From Bacteroidota bacterium (GTDB lineage: Bacteria; Bacteroidota; Bacteroidia; Chitinophagales; Saprospiraceae), in the NCBI GenBank assembly GCA_024276375.1, contig JAJRXG010000243.1:1-38084 (forward strand): a stretch of DNA of 38,084 nt, given 5' to 3'. Below the pieces are notes generated by a model. That model was not told where the DNA came from. It searched no databases and was given only the letters and a program-made list of their open reading frames with translations. The position numbers and the translations under genes are program-made. Below are positions 21,377-30,030 of this stretch, one piece after another; positions within the stretch are counted from its first letter, which is position 1, and each line of letters opens with the position of its first letter.

Positions 21377-21467
21377 TGATATACCCTCTTTTGATCCGTC
21401 GGTTAAAGTCAGACGGCGATGATTGATCAACAACTCTGCACCTATAATAACTTTGCAAATCAACACA

Positions 21468-22796
21468 TCACAGCGATGGAGCCCATCCCGGTTCATAATC
21501 TCGATGCCACATAGCCAGTGCCTGCTCATTGTTGAGGATATGACCGTTACGTGGATCTGTATCTATGCTGCCACCACATTCCTGCGCGATATTGCCGAGG
21601 TGGGGCATGAGATTGCTGATGTATCCATCACGGATATCTGAATTGAGCAGAGTGCCCTTGCGTATGGCGCTTGCGAAGTTGTTCATATGTATATTGTCGA
21701 GACTACCTCCGCCGACTTTATCCATAGTATTGGAATTTCCTTCACCGGATACATATTTGATCACTTGATTGTCCATATTGTAGGCGGTGTATCCATTGCG
21801 ATCGAGTAGGGCGGTACCTTCTGTACCATGGATGGTGACGCCACGTCCACGATCAAAATATTGCATATTGTTACAGCTCTTTCCTTCCCAAGTGATCATT
21901 TTGTTGTCTTCAAATTCAAAGCTGGCGACTTGGGTGTCATAGAATTGCCAATCGTCTTGAAAGTGGTATCTACCTCCGGAAGAAGTGACACGTTTGGGAT
22001 AATCGACGCCTAAGGCATATCGACAGATGTCTATCTCGTGAGTACCATTGTTATTGATCTCGCCGGTGCCCCAATTCCAAAACCAGTGCCAGTTGTAATG
22101 TACGATGTTGTCTTTGTATGGACGGCGCGGAGCGGGTCCTTGAAACAAGTCCCAATTGAGCCAATCAGGTACTGCACTTGGCTTACCGATGCCGATAGAT
22201 CCCCGCTGATTGGAGTACCATGCTTTGCCCATGTAAGCACGCCCAATTATACCGTCGTGGATATCTTGCACCCCTTCTATAGTCGATGGACCGGAGCGTT
22301 GCTGATTGCCCATTTGTATGATGGCATTATACTTATTGCGTACTTGCACGAGTAGTTCACCTTCGGCAGGATTATGGCAACAGGGTTTTTCGACATAGAC
22401 TGCTTTGCCTGCTTTGGCACCAAGGATGGCCATAGGAGTATGCCAATGATCCGGTGTTGCAATGGCGATGGCGTCGATATCTTTATTGTCGATCAGCGTT
22501 CTAAAGTCCTCCACTTGGATTGCTTTAGGAAGACCTAGATTGTCAAGTTGTTTTTGCCTTTTGGCAAATACGCGGCTATCTACATCGCATAGGTGAGTTA
22601 TGGAAGCATTGGGAACCGAAGCGATCGCATTGATGAGGGCGCCACCACGACTATTGAGGCCGATCACTGCAAATCGTATGTGGTCATTGGCGCCTATAAC
22701 ATTTTTTCCAATAGAAAATAGTTGTGGTCCTAATGCCACGACAGCTATTCCGGTAGTCGCTGATTTTTTTATAAAGTCTCTTCTATTTCTTTTCAT
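21468..22796 (-). CDS. Gfo/Idh/MocA family oxidoreductase, TAT-exported
   Basis: N-terminal MKRNRRDFIKKSATTGIAVVALG (RR motif); Rossmann FAVIGLNSRGGALINA; ATPDHWHTPMAILGAKAGKAVYVEKP. Confidence 0.92.
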   Translation of the reverse strand: MKRNRRDFIKKSATTGIAVVALGPQLFSIGKNVIGANDHIRFAVIGLNSRGGALINAIASVPNASITHLCDVDSRVFAKRQKQLDNLGLPKAIQVEDFRTLIDNKDIDAIAIATPDHWHTPMAILGAKAGKAVYVEKPCCHNPAEGELLVQVRNKYNAIIQMGNQQRSGPSTIEGVQDIHDGIIGRAYMGKAWYSNQRGSIGIGKPSAVPDWLNWDLFQGPAPRRPYKDNIVHYNWHWFWNWGTGEINNNGTHEIDICRYALGVDYPKRVTSSGGRYHFQDDWQFYDTQVASFEFEDNKMITWEGKSCNNMQYFDRGRGVTIHGTEGTALLDRNGYTAYNMDNQVIKYVSGEGNSNTMDKVGGGSLDNIHMNNFASAIRKGTLLNSDIRDGYISNLMPHLGNIAQECGGSIDTDPRNGHILNNEQALAMWHRDYEPGWAPSL

Positions 22797-24193
22797 AATA
22801 CTCTGATTTTAATATTTCTAAAGGATACTTGATCACCATGATCTTGCAGCAGGATATGGCCCTGTGTCTGTTGTCCAAAATTATCCCATTTGGCATATTT
22901 GCTATAAGCGACAAGGGCTTTAAACATTTGCGAAAAGCGATTGTAGCTTACTACTTTGGCACCATTGAGCCAGTGCTCTACCTGCCCATCGATGGATATG
23001 ATGCGTCCGGTATTCCATTGTCCCGGAGATTTCATCGGTTTGCTTCTTCCCGCAACCGAGAGATTGTCGGCCGCTATGAGGTCGTAGAGTGAAGACATAG
23101 TTCGATTGCCCGCAATACCATTTTTGGCATCCGGGTGATTGACATCATCTAGTATCTGATATTCTAATCCGATGGCAGAACCCGCACCTCTGTTGAGTTG
23201 AGGATCTACATAATACTTGACACCACTATTTGCTCCCTTGGTGATTCTGAATTCCCACATTAGTTCGAAGTTGCCATATGTATGTGTAGTGATGATATCT
23301 CCACCATTGGTGCTTTCGCCGCCGTCACTGCCTTCAACGGTGAGTATTCCATCTTCAATTTTCCATCCATGATCGGGAAATGCACTTCCTTTGGCACTAC
23401 GCCATCCGTCGGTACTGTGACCATCCCATAACAAGTGCCATCCGCGTTCTACTTCATGCGGTGTGAGGGTATTGGGGATGAGGTTGAGTTGTCTGACAGT
23501 CGCATCTGATGTCCAGCGATAGTCCTCCAGATGGTGTGTCATAACTCTAAGATTGCGCCACTTGACTTGGGTTCCTTCAATCTCCTTATTGTAGATGGAA
23601 TGTACTCGGAGAGCGATAAATCCTTCGGCGGTCATATCATCGATCAGATGGACTGTCTGTATGCCATTGACCCATACTTGAATAGTATTTCCGATGGCTT
23701 CAATGTGGTATTTGTTCCACTGTCCGTTGACCCACGCCTTACGTCCTTTGGGGTTATAGGATAGGGGATAGAGCCATCCACGTCTTGCTTCATCATAGAT
23801 ACCTCCACTGTAAGCACGTACAGAAGGATCTATTTCTACTTGATAACCATGGACGCGTCCATCCCTATATCCGGGGAGCGAATTGCTGCGTATCTGAATG
23901 CCTGAATTTAACGGAGGATCTACATATATCTCGGCTTCGAGGATAAAATCGCTATAACGCTTTTTAGTTGCTAGGAAGGTATTGGGGGTACCCATCTGTG
24001 AGGTTCCTGTGATGATTCCATCCTTGACGGTAAATGTTGCTGTGCCATTGAGGCGCTCAAAATCATTTAAAGTTTCCCCATCAAAGAGGTCATGCCAGGG
24101 AGCATCTTCTTGACCACGGAGGTTTATACTTACCCCTATGAGAGTGATGATGCAGGCTATAAGTTTTAATTGCATGGTAGTATCATTTAGCAT
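22793..24193 (-). CDS. DUF1080 protein with two DUF1080 (3-keto-disaccharide hydrolase) domains
   Basis: DLFDGETLNDFERLNGTATFTVKDGIITGTS… and HLLWDGHSTDGWRSAKG…WKIEDGILTVEGSDGGES…YGNFELMWEFRITKGANSGVKYYV; signal peptide if start is ATG 24175. Confidence 0.88.
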   Translation of the reverse strand: MLNDTTMQLKLIACIITLIGVSINLRGQEDAPWHDLFDGETLNDFERLNGTATFTVKDGIITGTSQMGTPNTFLATKKRYSDFILEAEIYVDPPLNSGIQIRSNSLPGYRDGRVHGYQVEIDPSVRAYSGGIYDEARRGWLYPLSYNPKGRKAWVNGQWNKYHIEAIGNTIQVWVNGIQTVHLIDDMTAEGFIALRVHSIYNKEIEGTQVKWRNLRVMTHHLEDYRWTSDATVRQLNLIPNTLTPHEVERGWHLLWDGHSTDGWRSAKGSAFPDHGWKIEDGILTVEGSDGGESTNGGDIITTHTYGNFELMWEFRITKGANSGVKYYVDPQLNRGAGSAIGLEYQILDDVNHPDAKNGIAGNRTMSSLYDLIAADNLSVAGRSKPMKSPGQWNTGRIISIDGQVEHWLNGAKVVSYNRFSQMFKALVAYSKYAKWDNFGQQTQGHILLQDHGDQVSFRNIKIRVL

Positions 24194-24199
24194 TTTGAA

Positions 24200-25555
24200 T
24201 TATCTTCGTGGTATGAGTGTTGTCGGAAAGGACACCGGACTTTCGTGCCCATTGGGAGCGACAGACACAACTCCAAAGAGGTAATTGTCTATTACAATCC
24301 CCTCTAGGGTTACGTCCGTAGCATTTCCTACATACCTGGAGTATTGCCACTGTGGGGCGGTTGTATCGCGCCAGTATATTTTGTATTTGATATTTGGATC
24401 TGCGGAGGCATTCCATTTTAGTCTGGTTGAAGGTTTTACAACACCGCCGATCATAAGTCCTTGAGGTGTCGGTGGAGCCCATGCCAATGCTGCGAGGGTG
24501 ATGGCGTTGACAGCAGTCAACTTAGCAGCGTAATCGAAGTTAACTCCGGAAATAACGTCACCATATGCGATACCATCCTCCTTACGTATATCTTGGTGTT
24601 GCATATTGTAATTTTCGTGGGCTTCCATAATGCGGATCCCTGCATAACCAGCATCATTGAAGGGTCTGTGATGACCTCCTCTGCCAAATCGATCCAATCG
24701 ATAGACCATCATGGGGTTCATTTCGGGCATATAGGCAACAGTCATCCTGTGGACATATCGTGCCAGTTGTCTGGAGATGCCATCTACTTCACCGCCATAG
24801 AAGCGCTTCCAGATACGTTGCTGCTCGGTCTCTCCGGGTAGGTTAGCCTCACTAAAGATCCTAAAGGTGCGATTGTCAATGACGCCATCTATACCATGAA
24901 TATTGCCGATCATATCATTGTTGAGAATACCGATGACGTCCCATCCTTCTTCTTTTATTTTTTCGGCCATGATCTTACCACCAAATAATCCTTGCTCTTC
25001 ACCGGACAGCCCTACAAAAACGATGCTGCTTTCGAAGTCATAGTGACTCAATACACGAGCTGCTTCCAATACTCCGGCGAGACCCGAGGCATTGTCGTTG
25101 GCACCGGGAGATTCATCTCGAGCATTGAGTGGATCACTAATACGAGAATCTATATCTCCGGACATAATGATATAGCGGTTGGGGTATTTGGTACCGCGCT
25201 TGATTGTGACCACATTCACAATCTTAGTAGTCATGGGTATGCGCGGACTGATACCTCCTTCTACAAGGCCACTTAGGTATGATACTTCAAGGCAGTTGCC
25301 ACAGTCACTTGATATGTGTTCAAATTGAGATTTCAACCATCTTCGGGCAGCTCCAATACCGCGGTCAGAAGACATTGTGTCAGACAACGTATGTCTGGTT
25401 CCAAATGATACCAATGTCTCAATGTCATGGTGAATGCGATCGGCAGAGCAAGCTTGGATGATATCATATAAGCGTGTATCTATGCTTTGTGTCGATTGGG
25501 CATTTGCCGGAAGGTGGCCTATAATCATCAACCACAACAACACTGTCCATCTCAT
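24200..25555 (-). CDS. M28-family zinc peptidase, secreted
   Basis: Signal peptide; IIMSGDIDSR, ESPGANDNASGLAGVLEAARVL, VFVGLSGEEQGLFGG, NNDMIGN, HHRPFNDAGYAGIRIMEA. Confidence 0.92.
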   Translation of the reverse strand: MRWTVLLWLMIIGHLPANAQSTQSIDTRLYDIIQACSADRIHHDIETLVSFGTRHTLSDTMSSDRGIGAARRWLKSQFEHISSDCGNCLEVSYLSGLVEGGISPRIPMTTKIVNVVTIKRGTKYPNRYIIMSGDIDSRISDPLNARDESPGANDNASGLAGVLEAARVLSHYDFESSIVFVGLSGEEQGLFGGKIMAEKIKEEGWDVIGILNNDMIGNIHGIDGVIDNRTFRIFSEANLPGETEQQRIWKRFYGGEVDGISRQLARYVHRMTVAYMPEMNPMMVYRLDRFGRGGHHRPFNDAGYAGIRIMEAHENYNMQHQDIRKEDGIAYGDVISGVNFDYAAKLTAVNAITLAALAWAPPTPQGLMIGGVVKPSTRLKWNASADPNIKYKIYWRDTTAPQWQYSRYVGNATDVTLEGIVIDNYLFGVVSVAPNGHESPVSFPTTLIPRR

Positions 25556-25734
25556 CTTTGTGTATTAATAGTGAGACTCTAAGATATAAAATTATTGTTC
25601 TCATATACATGATCATTTTATAAATGTGCTCGGCATTTAGGAAAACATTACTGGGATCCTCCATCACCCAGTCCTGCAATGACGGAATAAGAAGAATGCG
25701 CGCCTTTCACCGAATAGTTACAGGAGAGTATATT

Positions 25735-25898
25735 GTGTATAACATACTGCACTTTATCAGCTGGCAATGCGTGGTGGGGAGGGATTGATTCATTTCGCTC
25801 AGCTCATCAAGGGAGACTCTATATGAGGAGTTCTTAAACATATGAGGACAGAGGTGTACCGGATCAATATCCTATTTTATGCAATTTGTTATATACAC
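25735..25898. mobile_element. MITE-like element, copy 2 (inverted relative to copy 1)
   Basis: Reverse complement aligns over its full length with 6995-7157 (e.g. TAACAAATTGCATAAAATAGGATATTG-TCCGGTAC-CCTCTGTCCTCATATGTTTAAGA-CTCCTCATA-AGAGTCTCCCTTGAT); ends GTGTATAACA / TGTTATATACAC. Confidence 0.85.
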
Positions 25899-25907
25899 TA
25901 ACTAATG

Positions 25908-27377
25908 TTAAAAATGATATTGCACGCCCAGACGGACACCGATGAAATGACGCCTTTGGTTGAGTACTTCTCTATTGTTCCAGTAGGATTGTTGATTGAA
26001 GCGGTATCGAGGTGATGCATAGAGTTCCCAACGATCTTTGACCCAATAGCCCAAATGAAGACCCCCTTCGATGGAGACGCCTATGGTTGTGTTGGTATAA
26101 GTTGGACTGTTAGCAGCATCTATGGTGATGAGGCTAAAATCAGGTCTCAGGTATCTACCTCTAAATCGCATGGATATATTGAATATGGCTGCTGCATTGG
26201 CTTTTAAGCGCCATGGGCCTTTTTGATACAATGAATAGCTGATCTGAACGGGCACGTTGAGTAGTGTAGTGATATTGCCGATGGCAACGGTACGGTCGTA
26301 GGTACTTATAGCGGTAACGGAGTCACCTACCCAAACGACATTGTCGTTGTCATCATAGAAGAAATATGCGTTGGGATCATATATAGTGATGCGTTCCGTA
26401 ATGGTCTGTTTGGTTTTGTATTGTGACTCGAGACGTTGGTATTCTATCCCGAGTGCTATATCGATACCCGACGGCAGTTTATATCCGAGTGCACCACCTA
26501 TGGAAATTGCAGGGAGAGATTCATACCTTTCATTCCAAGTATTGAGATATTCAATCTGATCAGTGTTCCCGGGATTGAGGGAGTTGTTATCCAATGGTAA
26601 GGCGGCAAGGCTGTAGAGGTCTAGATAGAATCTACCTTTTGTAACGGCATCGCAAGCCAAAATTCCAATGTTGCCATTTTTCAATTTTGGAAGTTGCATG
26701 ACGGGCTTCAATCGATTGATGCGCTGATATAAATCAGGCAAGGAGGATGATTTTTTTTGTAAAATGGGATAATGAGTTGGTGCAAAGGCAGGTGCGGGTG
26801 CATGTTTTTCTGAAATATTGGAAATGGGTTGATTGTTAGTGCGGGGCTCTTCTGCATTATTGGATTGGAGAAACTTTACATTTTTGCGGGTCTTTGATTC
26901 ATGTGTATGTTGAGTACTTTTATCGTTCAAAATAGAAGGGGTCTGGGGTGCTGTATTTTGTTGATTGTTGACAACCTGTGATAGCTCAGGATTGGATTGG
27001 ATTGTGAGGGCAGAATTATTGCGATAGCCAGTAAGTGTGTTAGAGTTGTGAGTAGCAAGATCAGGGGATGCGGAATCAAGAATATTTTCTATTTTTGATA
27101 TTCTGATATCATTGATTTGGGTGGGATTGGACAACTGAGTTTTCAAAGTTATGTCGGTATAAAGATCGTTATTTTTATTTTGCTGTTCATTCCAGATAGA
27201 GTATGTGACACCGGAGGCAAGAAGTATTCCTAGTGTTAAGATCCAAGGCAAAAATTTGTTTTTCTTATCCGGTTGGATTCTATACCACAGCTGATCCTTA
27301 TTGGAAACAGGTACTTCATGACCATGAAAATGTTGGCGAAACATGTGGTCTATATCGTTGCTAAGAGGCTTTTTCAT
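25908..27377 (-). CDS. Membrane-anchored protein with N-terminal cytosolic/TM segment and C-terminal outer-membrane beta-barrel-like domain; probable sigma-factor partner
   Basis: Overlaps the ECF sigma gene by 17 bp; TM FLPWILTLGILLASGVTYSIW; polar linker; C-terminal alternating beta-strand pattern ending GVQYHF. Confidence 0.7.
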   Translation of the reverse strand: MKKPLSNDIDHMFRQHFHGHEVPVSNKDQLWYRIQPDKKNKFLPWILTLGILLASGVTYSIWNEQQNKNNDLYTDITLKTQLSNPTQINDIRISKIENILDSASPDLATHNSNTLTGYRNNSALTIQSNPELSQVVNNQQNTAPQTPSILNDKSTQHTHESKTRKNVKFLQSNNAEEPRTNNQPISNISEKHAPAPAFAPTHYPILQKKSSSLPDLYQRINRLKPVMQLPKLKNGNIGILACDAVTKGRFYLDLYSLAALPLDNNSLNPGNTDQIEYLNTWNERYESLPAISIGGALGYKLPSGIDIALGIEYQRLESQYKTKQTITERITIYDPNAYFFYDDNDNVVWVGDSVTAISTYDRTVAIGNITTLLNVPVQISYSLYQKGPWRLKANAAAIFNISMRFRGRYLRPDFSLITIDAANSPTYTNTTIGVSIEGGLHLGYWVKDRWELYASPRYRFNQQSYWNNREVLNQRRHFIGVRLGVQYHF

Positions 27378-27894
27378 AGCTTTTTATTTTCGTTAGTTGT
27401 AATTTTAATTGTGCTCTTGCTCGTGTGAGTAATGATCGTGAGGAGCTCTCGGCGATGTCCATTTTTTGAGCGATTTCGCGGTGGGTATATCCTTCTATGG
27501 CATGCATATTGAAGACGAGTCTCTGTTGATCCGGCAATGTTAGGAGTATAGCATAGAGTTCATCTTCAAACACATGGTTGAATGTGGTGTTATCTTGAGC
27601 ATTTAAAGCTGTAGATGCAGTCCAGCGTTTTGATTTTTTGATGTAGCGAATCGCCTCAGTTGCGGTAATTTGGCGGAGCCACCCATATGTGGCTGAATCG
27701 TTGATGTATTGGAATTGGGGTAGATTGGAAAATATCCGGAGGTATGTCTCCTGGAGTATATCTTCCGCGATACTGTGATCGGCGACATAGCGTAGGGCTA
27801 CGCTTTTGAGTTGATCGCATGTCAAATCAAACAGCTGTCTCTGAGCTCTAGCATTGCCTTTTGAGGCAGCCGAAATTATTTTTTTTAATATCAT
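27361..27894 (-). CDS. RNA polymerase ECF-type sigma-70 factor
   Basis: DHSIAEDILQETYLRIFSNLPQF, YGWLRQITATEAIRYIKKSKRW, LPDQQRLVFNMHAIEGYTHREIAQKMDIAESSSRSLLTRARAQLK. Confidence 0.93.
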   Translation of the reverse strand: MILKKIISAASKGNARAQRQLFDLTCDQLKSVALRYVADHSIAEDILQETYLRIFSNLPQFQYINDSATYGWLRQITATEAIRYIKKSKRWTASTALNAQDNTTFNHVFEDELYAILLTLPDQQRLVFNMHAIEGYTHREIAQKMDIAESSSRSLLTRARAQLKLQLTKIKSYEKAS

Positions 27895-27968
27895 TTATAT
27901 TCTAAATGCCGAGGTGTACGGGACACCTCGGCTATTCGTATTTAAAATGTTAATCCATCGCGACAGAA

Positions 27969-29789
27969 TCATCTGACTGGAACTTTAAAACTTCCATTAA
28001 TATTTCTTATCGTCACATCGTTAGAACCTCTATCCTTACACATGACTGTACCGGAATAAGTGCCGGATACGATATCTCCCGGCGCATTGCCGTATTGCAG
28101 TATGGTTACTTCTAAACCCGTACCTTCTGTATAGCAGACTCCCTTGTCCGTTGAGAATACGAGGCCTATATAACCAACCGACTGTGGTACTTGCGTAGGA
28201 GCCTTAAACAGCAGTTCAAATGATTGATATCCGGAGGTATCTTCTTTGCTGTATTTTATATAGACGACTTCTTGGTTGATACTGTCTCCTTGAAGGTCTT
28301 CAAATCCTATCAGGACATTGGGGGTGAGCAAGATTTCAGGATCACTGTCGATGGTGATGGCAATGAAGTCATTGAGTTCATCGCATATGATGAGATCGAA
28401 CAATTCAACTGTCATGGACATAGGGTTGATCTCTTCCATTTTGGTGAGAATATTGTCAAGATCTACGATTTGCAGCAATGCGGAATTGTCATCACAAAGG
28501 TCAATACTAAATTCAAAGAAACCATTGGTGTCCACAGGGAAGGATAGCTGGCGGCCTTCTTGAATCATTGATAGACTTGCATTGGATACGGCATTGCCAT
28601 TGCAATCTAGGGCATTGCCTATAATCTTAACAATGTTATTGTTGAGGCTTACCTCTATGATTCCCAGATGTGTATCCTCAGAGTAGGGTCCGAAAGTCTC
28701 GACAAATATTTCATTTTCGCACTGGTCATATACTTTCAATTTGAATTTCTCATCCTTGGGGAAATTATAAAACCTGAAAGCTCCGTCACTACTCAACCAG
28801 CCGCCTTTTCGGCCAAAGGATTCTGCACACACATATATTTTTAGATACGAACCACCGACAGAGCCATCTTCGACATTCCACTTGACTTGTCCGGTGATCT
28901 CAATGGGATCTTCCATTATATCTACATTCCAGGCACTGAAGTGAGTGACCTTGGCAATATACTTGTCGCCTTCAAGGTTGGCAACGCCCTCTTGGATCCA
29001 AGTTCCATAATTTTCGTCATAACTCCAGAGAGGGATGGTTGATGGCGCATCGGCCATCATTGAGGACGGGACGGGAAATTGCAATTCTGCTTCTCGATTA
29101 GCGGCGATGTTCAATAGATTGCCATTTTGATCGATCAATTCTACTTGCAACATCCCAAATGATGCAAGGGCTCTTGGGTTATTGTTTTCATCGATACCGC
29201 TTAGATCTCCGATGATCCGTGCTGATAGATTGGGAGCAGCGGGATCTATCCATGTCATCGCCACTTCAACGGTGCCGGTATATGGTTGTCCGGATCGGTT
29301 GACAATACCTCCTGCCGGTAGCGATATTTTTGCTCCATCGGATTGATCTAAACTCCCTCCTGTCGCTGCATCAATGACGCCGATAATTGTTCTGTCGGAC
29401 ATTTCAACTTCGGTATAATTGTATCTATCGGGTAGGACTGAAAACTTTCGAAATGCATCAAATTTTCCGGGATAACTAATGGTGATGTAAGCTGCGGCAC
29501 CCTTGTTTTGAATATTTTTGATGAGGAAGTATCCCTGCTCATCTGTATCGATCTGTAGAGGTTGACGTCCCGATCGATAGGTGACAGTTGCATTGGATAT
29601 GGGCTGACCTAGGTCGTCTATAACACGTCCATATAAGGTCGTCGTGATGATCTCTTGAGATTGGGGGATGATGATGCGTGGAGATTCTTCAATGATACCC
29701 TCTTCGGCACAGGAGGAGAGCAGAACCAAGATGACAGATACGATCATCAGAAGTAGATAACTATGTGAAATTTTTGTGGCGCTATTCAT
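27969..29789 (-). CDS. Lipoprotein with carboxypeptidase-regulatory-like domains
   Basis: Lipobox LVLLSSCAEEG; TLYGRVIDDLGQPISNATVTYRSGRQPLQIDTDEQGYFLIKNI; second repeat IIGNALDCNGNAVSNASLSMI…DTNGFFEFSI. Confidence 0.82.
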   Translation of the reverse strand: MNSATKISHSYLLLMIVSVILVLLSSCAEEGIIEESPRIIIPQSQEIITTTLYGRVIDDLGQPISNATVTYRSGRQPLQIDTDEQGYFLIKNIQNKGAAAYITISYPGKFDAFRKFSVLPDRYNYTEVEMSDRTIIGVIDAATGGSLDQSDGAKISLPAGGIVNRSGQPYTGTVEVAMTWIDPAAPNLSARIIGDLSGIDENNNPRALASFGMLQVELIDQNGNLLNIAANREAELQFPVPSSMMADAPSTIPLWSYDENYGTWIQEGVANLEGDKYIAKVTHFSAWNVDIMEDPIEITGQVKWNVEDGSVGGSYLKIYVCAESFGRKGGWLSSDGAFRFYNFPKDEKFKLKVYDQCENEIFVETFGPYSEDTHLGIIEVSLNNNIVKIIGNALDCNGNAVSNASLSMIQEGRQLSFPVDTNGFFEFSIDLCDDNSALLQIVDLDNILTKMEEINPMSMTVELFDLIICDELNDFIAITIDSDPEILLTPNVLIGFEDLQGDSINQEVVYIKYSKEDTSGYQSFELLFKAPTQVPQSVGYIGLVFSTDKGVCYTEGTGLEVTILQYGNAPGDIVSGTYSGTVMCKDRGSNDVTIRNINGSFKVPVR

Positions 29790-30030
29790 ATACTTTTTTT
29801 ACTCACTAAAAACATCTCGTTATGAAAACGCTGCAATCAACGGGATTTATTTTATTAAAAATATTTATATTGGGATGAATTGATAAAGTGGGATGCTCAT
29901 CCCATCGGTCAGCCTTGAAAAATATAAGGTAAGGTGCCCAAGGGTTTATCCTAGGATCAATTTGTTAGGTTTCCCTAAGACGTTCTGCTCGAAGAGTGAT
30001 AGTTTTGTGTCTTCAATAAATGGTATAAGA

